Shown: positions 55,101 through 64,000, counted from the first letter of the stretch. The stretch: DNA of 64,000 bases from Branchinecta lynchi (GCA_023053575.1 JAKZAP010000008.1:5908715-5972714); one strand, 5' to 3'. Notes: generated by a model from the letters alone, not told the origin. Program-made: numbers and translations.

Positions 55101-58100
55101 TAAGATGCCAGTGTTACCCTTTTGGATATTTCTTCCTCGCTATAAAAAATCATTGACAACAGAACTCAACCAGCGCACGACCTTCTACACTGCTTCCTGG
55201 CCGACGATTAAAATTATGTGTCCTTTTGTGTATGTTTATGTGTTTAATTTATTTTCTATATTTACTCCGCTTTCTGAAAATGGCGGGTCAAAAATAAATT
55301 ACTTACTTATTTACTATATGTACAACAGAATCGAAAGCATATTTAGCTTCAGGCAGAACCAGCACATTTTAGAGCCTTCAGTGAAGACGGGTATAAGGGC
55401 GTTCTTTAGGTGGAAGCATTGTAAGCAGTGGAGTGAAACACACAAATTATTTTAAGTTCAAGAAGTATTTCTGATTGTTTTTCAGTCCTTATATTACAAG
55501 TCCCTTGGCCCTACGATCCCAAGTCCCTCGCAGTATAGAATGAAATGTATTTAATCCACCGTTTAGACGAACTTGCATCGAGGGATCACCTATCCTCTAT
55601 CCTGCTTGCATCCGGCGTTTTTCAGGGGTTTGTGGACTATATTCACAAGCCTTTGGCGGGTAGTCCATCCTTCGTGTAAACGGAAAGTCGCGGGGTCAGT
55701 GTATACCCGAGGAGCTTTTTCTACCCTCCAGTCCAGTGCTAACATCTCAAGGGTGCCCCCTCATTTTTCGAATTAATTATTTAGGTTGCTTTGGTTACCT
55801 CCATGAAGCTTTTCCATTAGGCACTTTTATTTGGGACTCATCGAGGCTCTGACATCCAACTCCTGCCCTTCTTAAAAGACCCGAGCTACACATACTACTG
55901 ATTATCCATTACGCCCGTAGCCGTTGCATCCGTCCATGAGACTACCAAATACCTGTGGAACGTTTATCCACCGTAACGGCGCTAGACTGATTCTTCGACT
56001 TCCATTCTCCTTGGTTGGCGCCTTTCGATACGGATCAGATCGGAAGCTTATCATATCTTAAGATCGCATGGTTGGAAATACCGGTTATGCAACTTTCTCC
56101 TTGTTTCCTGTCAGAGCCAAGAAGGATGCGCGATATATAATGTAAATAATATAATTTTAAGTTAAAATTGGAAAACATGAAATATTTTACAAATTTTGGT
56201 AGATAGACGGTCTAGTTCTTTATATTCTTTCACGATCATTAATGTCATTCATGTCTTCCTTTAGCGACCCATTCACCGATTCTCTCGTAGAATTCAATTG
56301 TACCAAGAGTGAGGTTGACTATGGAGCTTGCAAGTTCATAGCCGATACTACCGGCCAGACTGCCAAGACTTCCCTTCTACATGCACCATACATAAGTACT
56401 GTAAGTAAATAATATATTTTTATTTGTCTAGCTTCCTCGTGGGTCAACGTTCGGACGTTCTTGACACTGGAGTTCCTTTCTGGAAAAAGTTGACATCTTT
56501 TCAACTTGATGATGAAAGTGCTGAAAATCCGGCAAGGAAATCAGGATCTTGTGTGTGTTCGCACTATAAGGCTTGATATTTTGCAACTTCGCTGTGTGGC
56601 TTTTGAAACTACATATAAAAGCAGTGAAACTTGAACTGAATTATCTCTTAGTCGTGAGGGCGAGGACTCGATTTTTTGCAACTTAGTCCTTACACGAACT
56701 AAGTTTTATCAGAGAGTTTTATTCTTTCGAAATTTCCTGTTTACATAAAAGCATGATCGTATCACTTACCTTTACCCAGTAATATAAACAAACAATCTTT
56801 TCTGATAAAACAGCTAGACTAAGACTTTTATTAGAACTGACGAATTTACGATTTTCGCCGGATTCTGGGAATCCGGCTGATCTGGCGACTCCGTAGGGAA
56901 ACGAAGCAGAAAGATCGATTTTTATTTGTCGTCTTATTCGAAACAACCGGTAAAGACTTACCACGGTTCCTACCGAATTTTTGGTTTTCTTTCCCGGCAC
57001 AGCTCTTGCGCTCGTCGTCGTGACTCATTCTTGTTTTCCGACTGTCGATCAGAGCAAAATAACTCTAAAGAGTAATGCGCGAACTTACACAGTCAAATCG
57101 CAGCAACACTAGCTCCACTACCGGATACGAATATCCCTACCGAAACTCAACCAATCACAGAGCAGAATGATTTTGCTCTGACCAATCGTTAACGAGCTCT
57201 GGCTAGAATCTACGTCCGCCACTGCGCGCAGCGAACAAAGCGACGGAGGCCCATTTTTGCTGCATGAGAAGGATAGGTCTTCGCATTACTCTTTAGAGTT
57301 ATTTTGCTCTTCTGTCGATGTCGGATTGACAAGTCAGTGTAGTGTAATTTGATTTGTTTGGTCGTCGGCATCAGTCGGCATGGTCACGTGTCAGTTGTAG
57401 AAATGAATGGTTAAGGTGTTGGTTAGGGATTTAAAACACGCTTACTGGATCCAGTGAAGACATAATTTTGCAAGACCCGATAGTCTAAATACTCCTCTTT
57501 GGGACCCATCGAAACCATCCGTTCGCCTTACGTAACTTAACGTCATGAAAGCCGGAAAGATGGTACTGGTGCTTAAGTAGTGTGCCCATGTCGAGTCTTT
57601 CTGTGCTTTTCGCTACGATAGGTAGTGGTTTGGTCTGTTGGTAGGTTTGGTGCGGAATTTACCTGTTTAAATAGGTACACACATGTAACTCGACAAAAAC
57701 ATTGTTCCTAGATGAAAGTTGAGATACAAATGGTCTATGAAACTAGCTGAAAAACTCCAGTTCAGTCGAAAGAGCCGAACTCCAGTTCAGCCGAAGAGTG
57801 TGTAGTGTGTACCTTGGTAGTGTGTAGTGTGTGCCTGAAAAGAAAGTGAGCGAGAAATCTGCAGTTTTTGGCGTCTAACAATAATTGGGATCTTTTTGCA
57901 GGTTTCCCAGTTCTGCGACAGCCAGAGCCACGACAGGACATCGGGAAATCGACAGAATTATTTCTGCGGGGAGCGAAGTGCTTGGGAGGTTATGAAGATG
58001 CATCCAGACTTCCAAAACTGGCAGAACTCGACTGTTACTCCACCTGATCCAACCTTTACCACTGTAAAGGCAGCTTTTGGAGTTCCAGCTATTTATTTCT

Positions 58101-58135
58101 TGATTGACACTTCATCCGGAAACAATGCAGCAACC
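43015..58135 (+). CDS. CLCA-family protein (calcium-activated chloride channel regulator), 5' six exons
   Basis: Secreted or surface protein with an N-terminal metalloprotease-like domain and a VWA domain; vertebrate CLCAs self-cleave and modulate chloride channels. Visible CDS: 43015-43173, 46789-46904, 50403-50560, 53677-53869, 56265-56400, 57902-58135 (996 nt, 332 residues, phases consistent, all GT/AG). The signal peptide is MNILGVILIVLCAFQFAVS. Family landmarks: NGYENLLIAIN, RLFEANSLYLKSVKILLPNTW, YCGAQGEYIYLSPEY, FVHEFAIYRYGLFEEY, ESAWEV-like SAWEVMKMHPDFQNW, PPDPTF, then VWA start AIYFLID. The HExxH second His is Ile154 and the MIDAS reads DTSSG rather than DxSxS. The remainder of the VWA domain and later domains should lie downstream. 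Symbol left blank because animals have several paralogues. Confidence 0.92.
43198..45994 (-). mobile_element. Family B element with nine tandem units, in CLCA intron 1
   Basis: On the - strand: left end TTTTTATGGCACTTGCC with hairpin at 45966-45994, ATATAGCGATTGC, a GTCC/GTCTGTCGG microsatellite (45897-45942), body, and right end CAAGTGCCATATGAGCTCGT then AGCTCTTGTT at 43198. The interior is the array described next. No coding capacity beyond repeated 62-65-codon frames that are a by-product of the array. Ends and layout fit a non-autonomous Helentron (HINE/pearl type). Confidence 0.82.
43240..45790 (-). repeat. Array of nine ~282-bp units with a dimeric higher-order pattern
   Basis: The marker GATRTATCTAG occurs at 43259, 43541, 43822, 44106, 44388, 44679, 44960, 45242 and 45523: spacings 282, 281, 284, 282, 291, 281, 282, 281. 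Length changes come from C runs. Units starting at 43822, 44388 and 44960 share TAAGTACGTCG and CTCAAGGTTCC; those between share TGGGTCG and CTCAAGATTCC. The array therefore grew as ~565-bp dimers. Confidence 0.92.
46085..46275. mobile_element. Iterated AAAAACGACT words with hAT-like right end
   Basis: Words of the type AAAAACGACTATTTTTGAG repeat at about 46110-46215, then CCGTCTGGCCGACACC, a G run and GTCACGACGCCCCTG ending 46275, like the right end at 50038. The left end is not recognised. Confidence 0.45.
46789..46904 (+). CDS. CLCA-like exon 2
   Basis: Acceptor TTTTTCTCTAG ends at 46788. Encodes SYISAASKRLFEANSLYLKS then VKILLPNTWSLTADTRAV, matching LYLFEATGKRFYFKNVAILI-type sequence of vertebrate CLCA. 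Donor GTTGA|GTAAGT, phase 2. Confidence 0.9.
46905..48044. other. CLCA intron 2, nothing recognised
   Basis: Unique-looking sequence. Short open frames have no domain content. An inverted pair TGGCCGTTCGGCCGAATCGG / CGGCCACAC lies at about 47997-48026. Confidence 0.35.
48045..48425 (-). mobile_element. LINE C-terminal fragment
   Basis: The - strand reads EKRAVRIILGDHNISYEEAL then SKLDVPKLTERINTLSIW, corresponding to RACRIILGHNYKSYNESLQI-type sequence of the 31616 LINE. The upstream RT is missing. Confidence 0.68.
48618..50038. mobile_element. hAT-type element, 1.4 kb, perfect 8-bp TSD
   Basis: Ends CAGGGGCGTCGCAAG / CTTGCGACGCCCCTG (15 of the visible bases agree except one position) with G and C runs inside. 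ACTGGAAG is duplicated at 48610-48617 and 50039-50046. The interior is a degenerate array of TTCGGTATATTTGCCGGGATT and GGTAGTTATACAGAATCCCG words (48720-49260). A perfect hairpin lies at 48679-48711 (15-bp stem, 3-nt loop). No transposase was recognised. Confidence 0.85.
50403..50560 (+). CDS. CLCA-like exon 3
   Basis: Acceptor CTCTTTCTAG ends at 50402. Encodes DESFANADVRVFP, then PFTHRSKYCGAQGEYIYLSP, equivalent to PYTEQMGNCGEKGERIHLTP of vertebrates, with the conserved Cys. Donor GCAG|GTGGGT, phase 1. Confidence 0.9.
51347..52130 (+). mobile_element. Family A copy with repeat D inside
   Basis: Left end GTGAGATCCCAAAACGTAAG, short GTCT microsatellite, CTCTCGAAGGCAATGAGAT; right end TTTTTGGGATCCCATCGAAA then CCTTTGGTGTTG. 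Only one or two core units remain. Repeat D (51556-51663) lies within. Confidence 0.62.
52455..53662 (+). mobile_element. Family B copy lacking its left hairpin
   Basis: Begins in the GTCGGTCTGTCTGT microsatellite at 52469, has body units (GTGATCGCGAG, GATGAAACTTGG, G runs) and the right end CAAGTGCCTTATGAGCTTAC then AGCTCTTGTT at 53662. Exon 4 of the CLCA gene begins 14 nt later. Confidence 0.65.
53677..53869 (+). CDS. CLCA-like exon 4, altered HExxH
   Basis: Acceptor ATTTATGTTTCAG ends at 53676. Encodes FVHEFAIYRYGLFEEYGRG; vertebrate CLCA has FVHEWAHLRWGVFDEY. His150 and Glu151 are kept, but the second zinc His is replaced by Ile154 (codon ATC). The segment DTKNEAQSSSWKVTGCSDAP follows. 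Donor GACAC|GTAAGC. A family-B terminus lies 14 nt before the exon. Confidence 0.92.
53870..54699. other. CLCA intron 4, nothing recognised
   Basis: AT-rich. A short imperfect tandem of CTGTCTCAAGAACAAAAAAA and CTGTCTCGAGAACGAAAAAA is at about 54135-54200. Confidence 0.35.
54700..55315 (+). mobile_element. LINE 3' fragment with (TTAC)n tail, sister of 6115-6455
   Basis: Reads SLRWLGITFKSSLSKFCSSV, VQEVSGSIRTAYGRIV and LGKLYSTFCAPSILFRL, the region after the RT catalytic core, then a 3' part nearly the same as 6115-6455, ending AATAAATTACTTACTTATTT. Confidence 0.7.
55316..56264. other. CLCA intron 4 end, nothing recognised
   Basis: Mixed-composition sequence; no repeat or coding signal recognised before the exon 5 acceptor. 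Confidence 0.35.
56265..56400 (+). CDS. CLCA-like exon 5
   Basis: Acceptor TCTTCCTTTAG ends at 56264. Encodes DPFTDSLVEFNCTKSEVDYG, then ACKFIADTTGQTAKTSLLHA, the Cys-rich region that in vertebrates ends KASIMFAQHVDSIVEFC. Donor ACT|GTAAGT, phase 0. Confidence 0.9.
57050..57311. mobile_element. MITE with 29-bp TIRs and 8-bp TSD
   Basis: AGAGCAAAATAACTCTAAAG plus AGTAATGCG (57051-57079) is exactly complemented at 57282-57310. CTGTCGAT is duplicated at 57042-57049 and 57312-57319. 262 bp, no coding capacity. The TSD length suggests hAT. Confidence 0.85.
57320..57901. other. CLCA intron 5 end, little recognised
   Basis: CTCCAGTTCAG(T/C)CGAA is repeated at about 57757 and 57779, and TGTGTAGTGTGT at 57799 and 57823. 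No gene or element ends seen. Confidence 0.35.
57902..58135 (+). CDS. CLCA-like exon 6, Cys-rich linker and start of VWA
   Basis: Acceptor ATCTTTTTGCAG ends at 57901. Encodes VSQFCDSQSHDRTSGNRQNY, FCGERSAWEVMKMHPDFQ and PPDPTF, then VPAIYFLIDTSSGNNAAT. Asp323 is the first MIDAS position, but the fifth is Gly327 instead of Ser. Donor ACC|GTGAGT, phase 0. A family-B element starts 40 nt downstream. Confidence 0.92.
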
Positions 58136-58174
58136 GTGAGTCACATTTTCAGTTTTATGTTGACGACCTGCCTA

Positions 58175-59892
58175 TTTTTATGGCACTTGCCTGTCGGCCA
58201 AGTGCCATATAGCGATCGCAGTTTCTGTCCGTCCGTCTGTCTGTCGGTCGTTCAGTCCATCGGTCTGTCGGTCGTTCATTCCGTCGGTCTGTCCAGGTTT
58301 TGCTAGTTTGGGCACTTCCGAGTAAGCTAGGACGATAAAACTTGGCAGGCATATCAGGAACCCAAAAAGATTAAGTTGGAAGTAGTCACTTCCCCGATCC
58401 GAGCACCGTGGAGGGAGGGGGAATCCGGAATCTTGAAGTATTTATAACTTTCGAACGGGTGATGCGATCTTAATGAGACTTGATATTTGGAAAGACTTCG
58501 TGTCTCAGACAAATCCGAACCGGATCGGTGATTTTGGGGGGAGCTGGAGGGGTGGGGGGAGTCGGAAATCTTGGGAAACGCTTAGACTGGAGGGGTCGGG
58601 ATGAAACATACACATGACATAAAAGGACCGGATTTGGGCACTGTGGGGGGAGTTGGGGGGGGGGGGATTCTGGTGATCCGTCGAGTTCGGTGCTTCCTGA
58701 TGTAATAAGAAGATGAAACTCGGCAGAAATGTGAGAGATTCGAATAGACCGACTTGAGAATAGTCGTTTGCACGATCCGAACATCATGGGGGGAGTGGAG
58801 GGATGGGGAATCCGGAGTCTGGTGGCATTTATAACTTTTGAACGGGAGATCAGATTTGGGTGAAACTTGGCAGGTGGAAGTGTCTCAGATGTTCCATGTC
58901 AAGTCCGGACTGGATCCCGATATTCGGGGGGGGGGGGGTTGGAAGGGGAAACCGGAATTTTTGTGAAACGCTTAGTTTCTAGGGTTCGGGATGAAATTTG
59001 GTGAGAAGAACAGGCATAAGCATTAGATACGTTCTTGACAGAACCAGATCATGGCGGGGCTCTTTGAAGGGAGTTGGAGGGGTTTTCCCGGAATTCTGGT
59101 GATAGCGGGATAGGATAGTTCCAGATGTACTAAGGACGATAAAACTTGGCAGGCATATTAGTGACCCGACCAAATAGTCTTAAGGAACCGACACAATGCC
59201 CCAGGAAGACCCCAGTTCCTCGATTCGACTGTTTTTCGGGGAGTCGAGGGAGGGGGAATCCAGAAATTACTGACTTTCATAGGTTGCGAAAAATGGTGCG
59301 ATTCATGTGAAACTTCATGGGTGATAAGAACTGATGACCTAGATATGCAAAGCATGTGTACGAACCGATGCGGCCATGGTTGGGGGAGTTGGGGGGGGGG
59401 GGGGGGCTCCGTAAACTTTGTGACATGCACAAAGTCCAAACTGATGGGCAGAAAGGAATACAACTTGGAGAGCCCAGGTCTATGCGACTAGATTTGTGAT
59501 TCAGCGTGCGAACCAGATCCGACCAAGGTAGGAGGAGGATGAAGTGGGAATCGGAAATTTGCAGATATGCTCCGATTTGAGTTCAACTTGATGGACGAGA
59601 AGAGGAGATGTTAGAGATGCGAAGTGTATGTGTCCGAGTCGTATTAGGGGGGAGTTGGATGGGTGTCTCGGAAATGTTGTGGCTCGCATAGGGGTTGAAC
59701 AAGTAAAGTGATTTGAATGAAACTTGGAAAGTAGAGAGATCTTATGCCTTAATTACATATCTTAGGGTCTGGACCGGATCCGAGAACGGTGGGGAGGGGT
59801 ATCGGAATTCCCGGGAAAATGCTCAGATTTACTTTCTCGCTTCTCACACCACCTACTCGTAACAAGTGCCATATGAGCTCGTAGCTCTTGTT
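58175..59892 (+). mobile_element. Family B full copy
   Basis: Left TTTTTATGGCACTTGCC, hairpin partner GGCCAAGTGCCAT, ATATAGCGATCGCAG, a GTCC/GTCT/CGGT microsatellite (58227-58290), body units with GATGAAACTTGGCAG-type phrases, and right CAAGTGCCATATGAGCTCGT then AGCTCTTGTT. 1718 bp. Best complete reference copy for the family in this window. Confidence 0.8.
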
Positions 59893-60322
59893 TTCTGCTG
59901 CAATAGTGATCCGAAGGCGGTTTTCGCGCTTTAGAAACTGTTACAGGTTTGCCAAAATTTCTTCCAGAAAGCTAGTGTGAAGCTTCGCAGAGAGTTGAAA
60001 CTTTGGTCAAATAAAGTAAAAAATAAAGTAGGAAACATGACGTATTTCGATAAGAGTGTCTCCGCGCGAACAATATACCGGTTTACAACCCCTTACACAG
60101 GGATTGTTCGCGCCTAGGATCTTAGCTGTTCGTGGGTCTTAAAGTGACTCGGGAATTTCGCAAAGAGCTTCTTCTGTAAGCATCTGTGCCAGTAGAATAA
60201 CTATGCTCATTCATTCTTTTTCGGAATTCCCGTAGTCTATTTTCAGTCATTAAAGCACGTATTTGCCACCTAATGGGTTGCACATGTAATCACTCTAATC
60301 TGGAAATTACAACAACGTTACG

Positions 60323-61842
60323 AGCGTGTTCCACCCTACTTATCGTAGTTACTACGCATGACGTCACGAATTCTGGCTTTTTGGCGTCAACGCTGGAACG
60401 ATTTTTGGGATCCCAAAACCTAAGTGGAGGGATACCTATGACATCGCAAAAGTTGTCCGTCTGTCCGTCCGTCCGTCTGTCGTCCGTCCGTCTGTTCGTC
60501 TGTGCGTGCTATAACTATCGAAGAGAATGAGATATTTTGATGAGACTTGGTGTGAGTACTCTTTGGGTCAAGAGTAAGGTCGAGTTCGTAGATGGGCTCT
60601 GTAGCCCTACATTTAGGGGTGGGAGAGGAGGATTAAATTAAGGGGCGAATGAAATATTTTTAAACAGATGATGTGATAGTCGATTACAGGGTAAGAAGAC
60701 GTGCTGAACACGATGGTGAAAACCATTTTGTCGTCGGACAAGTAGTTCGCTCGGAATCGGAAAATTTGTTAAACGTAAAAGTTTTATTTGAAGCTGATTA
60801 GATGTTCGATATACAGGTAAGAAGACATGCTGAACATGATGGTGAAAACCATTTTTTCGCAAGACAAGTACTTAGCCCGGAATCCGGCCAAAACCGGAAA
60901 GCCTTTTAAAAGTAAGTTTTATTTGAAGTTGATTAGATGTACAATTTAGTGGTAAGAAGACACGCTGGACACGATGGCGAAAACCAGTTTTTAGCCCGAC
61001 AAGTAATTAGCTCCGAATCCGGCCAACACCGGAAAGTCTTTTAAAAGTAAAAGTTTTATTTGAAGTTGATTAGATGTTTGATTTAGGGGTAGATAGACAT
61101 GCTGAACACGATGGTGAAAACCATTTTCTCGCAGGGCAAGAAGTTCGACTGGAATTCGGCCAAAACCGGAAAGTTTGTTAAAAGTAAAAGTTTTATCTGA
61201 AGTTGATAAGATGTTCGGTTTAGGGGTAACAAGACATGCTGAACACTTATTTGAAGTGTGTTTTCTACCCGGCCAACTTGTTGGCCCGGAATCAGGCCGA
61301 AACCGGTAAATTTGTTAAAATCAAAAGTTTTATTTGAAGTTGATTAGATGACAGATTTAAGGGAAGAAGACACGCTGAATTTGTATATGACTGTCTTTTT
61401 TTTTTTTTACCGGGACATATAGTTCGTTCGGAATCTGGTTGAAACCGGATTTTTTTCATAAGAAGTTTTACTTGAAGTTGATTAGATGTTCTTAATACGG
61501 ATAAGGAGATACGCTGAATTCGCTTCTGAACTTTTTTTTCTGGACGAGTATGGTAGTTCGTTCGCAATTGTCTTGGATCAAGAATTAGTTTTTTGGGATC
61601 CCATTGAAACCTTTGGTCTTGTTCTATTTTCCAGCAGAATATCATGTCACGGGCGAATCCGACCAATCACGTTACAGAGATCTGTAGTTACTACGCTTAC
61701 CTCGCTCCCGAGCGTGGTAAGCAAATAGTTACTGTTAGTTACTATAGCGAGAAGGTTGGACCGGTCAGTGCAGTAACTTTTGGCGAGGTTGGAACGGAAA
61801 TAGTAACTAATAGTTACTATTTCTAGAAGGGTGGAACACGCT
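60323..61842. mobile_element. TIR element (AGCGTGTTCCACCCT ends) hosting a family A copy
   Basis: Left AGCGTGTTCCACCCT and right AGGGTGGAACACGCT are perfect inverted ends, followed inward by TAGTTACTACG and GTTACTATT. The family-A copy at 60401-61623 sits inside. The remaining own sequence is about 300 bp with repeated AGTTACT words. Confidence 0.65.
60401..61623 (+). mobile_element. Family A full copy, about seven tandem units
   Basis: Left ATTTTTGGGATCCCAAAACC, GTCC/GTCT microsatellite (60455-60500), lead-in to TAGGGGTGGGAG, then units starting near 60688, 60815, 60948, 61086, 61223, 61359 and 61496 (spacing 127-138). Right TTTTTTGGGATCCCATTGAA then CCTTTGGTCTTGTT. Confidence 0.78.
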
Positions 61843-62285
61843 ATACATAACATTCTTCAGGCGCCTAATTTGAAAACCACAACTGCAGGATCTGCGAAAG
61901 GGTCCCAGCTTGGAACCTAGTTTCAAGAGGCTACTGCTAGCAGTAGACTGGGGATACTAGTGATTCCGTTGACACATCATCGTCCTCAGATGAATATAAG
62001 GTTGAAGATGCAGTTGAGTCCTCAGCGTTACACCCTTAGGCAAGGAAATTTAGCCGTCTGCCCCCGTTCCTGATGAAGTTCTTATGCCAAAACCGACGGC
62101 TTCAAAATCCAATAAACGAAGACTTCCTATCACCCTCGGAATAACTATTTTTTAACCAAGCACATGAATAATTAAAATATTTTGGTCCGATCAAAACTGA
62201 ACCATTGATTTCATCGCCCGAAGGTGTCAATCTGGGAGGAAATGACGTCACTGGACCGACCAACGAGCGCCATACGTCCGCATAT
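61843..62285. other. CLCA intron 6, nothing recognised
   Basis: No terminal repeats or coding similarity recognised. Confidence 0.3.
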
Positions 62286-63860
62286 TGTGGCACTTCCCCA
62301 ATTAGGCCAAGTGTCATATAGCGATCACAATTTCTGTCCGACCGTCGGGCTGTCGCTCCGGGCTTTGCTAGTTTGGGTACTTCCACATAAGCTAGGACGA
62401 TGAAACTTGGCAGGCGTGTCAGGGACCTGACCAGATTAAACTGGAAACAGTAACTTCCCCGATCCGAACATCTGTGGGGGGCGGGGAGGAGTGGAGGGAG
62501 GGGGAATCCGGAAAATTGAGGTATTTTTAACTTACGAACGAGTTATTTTATCTTAATGAAGCTTGATATTTAGAAAGACCTCGTGTCTCAGACCTCCCAC
62601 TTCAGTTCCGGCGGACCGGGTCTCTGTGGGGGGTGTTAGAGGGTGTTTCCCCGAATCCCGGATATCGCGAGTTAGAATAGGTCTAGATGTGTTAAGGACA
62701 TTGAAACTTTGCAGACATACTAGTGACCCGACCAAATTGACTTAAAGTTTAACCGAAAAGGGCTAGTATAGGACAATCTAGTTACCCATCACGTATTCAC
62801 TTAAATTGACTTGAAGACCCGCTGAAAATGCGTTACTTCGTTGTTTCGCTATTCATGAAAAATCAGTTTTCAAATAGTGGAATGTCCGTGAGATTTGTGG
62901 AATTTGCGCTTATCATTTTGCTCCTATCATGCGCTTGTATTTTTGTTTTATGCCTTACGAGAAAGACTTATGATATTTTTTTTTGTTCAGGCACAAGCAA
63001 TCTTCATCAATTTCGCCACTGCCCACTGAAAAGCCGCGATTGTGTTAAGATTAAAATTGCCACGCGTCAAAGTAAAATTTACGCTGTGGGGACGGCCGCA
63101 GATACTCTGAACGTCTTTCCTGAGCAGATAGTGGAAAATAAAAAAATCCCTTTGCAGAATCCAAATAATTCATTGTATTCAATTGAACTTTAAGAACCCG
63201 ACAGAGTGCCCAGGAAAACTTCCGTCCCTGGATCCGACCATTTTTAGAGAAGTCTGAGGGAAGGGAATACGTTAACTGTCTTCCGTAAGTCGCGAACGGA
63301 TAGTCCGATTCGATTAAAACTTAGTGGTTGAATTGATGACATACGTGCGAAACATGCGTTCGAACGACATGCACCCACGTTGGGGAGTTGGAGGGGGAGG
63401 GAACAGAAAACTTTGACATGCACAAAAACCAAACAGATCGACCGAACGGATGCAAGTTGGACAGTGCCGAGTTTATGGGGCCGATTTGTTATTTGGCGTC
63501 TGAGCCGGATCCAACAACGGTTGGGGGGGGGGGATTTGTAGATAGGATATGCTCCGATTCCAGTCAAACTTGATGAACGAGAGGAGATCTCAAAGATGCG
63601 AATTTTATGTTTTCAAGTCGTCTTCGGCCACAATAGGGATAGTTGGAGGGGGAGTCCCGGAAATTTAGTGTATCACATAGGGGGCAAACCAGTGCAGCGA
63701 TTTAAATGAAACTTGGAATGTCGAGAGAACATATGCCTTAGATGACATATTTTAGGGTCCGAACCCTAAAACGGGAAGGGGGGGGGGGGGGTACCGGAAT
63801 TTCCCCCAAAATGGTCAGATTCGAGTGAAACTCCGAACCAGATTTGGGCGCGGTAGCTGG
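62286..63860 (+). mobile_element. Family B copy interrupted by an exon-like segment
   Basis: Left end TGGCACTTCCCC, GTGTCATATAGCGATCAC and a short GTCC/GTCG stretch, then body colinear with 58175-59892 up to GTGACCCGACCAAATTGACT (62744). The body resumes at AGAACCCGACAGAGTGCCCA (63193), matching the next bases of the reference copy (59177 on). About 445 bp between is not family B. The right end is not reached clearly. Confidence 0.65.
62991..63193 (+). pseudogene. CLCA exon 7-like segment with early stop
   Basis: Preceded by a good acceptor (TTTTTTTTTGTTCAG). In phase 0, as required by exon 6, it reads AQAIFINFATAH and TGA at 63027-63029. A one-base different frame then stays open to 63193 and reads SRDCVKIKIATRQSKIYAVG. 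Together these could align with the helix and next strand of a CLCA VWA domain, implying a one-base loss near 63018-63027. No obvious donor. It lies within family-B sequence. The identification is tentative: it could be a captured or duplicated exon, a true exon with an assembly error, or chance. Confidence 0.4.
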
Positions 63861-64000
63861 AAATCGTATGGCACGTCTACGGATCATACAGGATGAACCA
63901 TGGGTGAGCCAGGTTGAACCCTGGTAGAATAAAATTTTACTTCAAAGAGAAGTCCCACCTCAGTTTGTAAAGCTCCTGTGTTTCTGGTTTAGAACGCAGA

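Overview
This is animal nuclear DNA: two spliced host genes on the + strand, each with many small exons, canonical GT/AG splice sites and very long introns filled with transposable elements. The element mix (APE-type LINEs, an almost intact DIRS retroelement, hAT-, Mutator- and Tc1-like MITEs, and Helentron/'pearl'-style elements with GTCY microsatellites and tandem cores) suggests a marine invertebrate. The species cannot be named from sequence alone.

Region 1 (510-30687) is a complete PQBP1 orthologue (polyglutamine-binding protein 1, a spliceosome-associated WW protein): six exons with consistent phases and 278 residues. Its introns carry a three-level nest of DNA transposons (959-2330), degenerate LINEs, foldback-like elements, and several copies of two Helentron-like families, named here A (ends in a GGGATCCC palindrome, ~135-bp tandem unit) and B (ends in an ATGGCACTTG/CAAGTGCCAT hairpin, ~282-bp tandem unit).

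Region 2 (30688-43014) is intergenic. It holds a MITE in the likely PQBP1 3' UTR, a LINE on the - strand (31570-33526), and a 4.37-kb DIRS-type element (33526-37892) inserted inside that LINE. The DIRS element has gag-like, RT/RNase H and tyrosine recombinase ORFs, inverted terminal repeats and an internal complementary region. Degraded repeats follow.

Region 3 (43015 to the window end) is the 5' half of a CLCA-family gene (calcium-activated chloride channel regulator; secreted metalloprotease-like plus VWA). Six in-phase exons give 332 residues. The protease-motif second histidine and the canonical VWA MIDAS are altered. A seventh exon-like segment lies within a family-B element and meets an early stop in the expected phase. 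Family-B copies sit within 14-40 nt of three CLCA splice sites; one is a 2.8-kb element with nine ~282-bp units organised as an alternating dimer.

No prokaryotic genes, CRISPR arrays or rRNA genes were seen. Almost all other open frames are repeat-derived or shadows.
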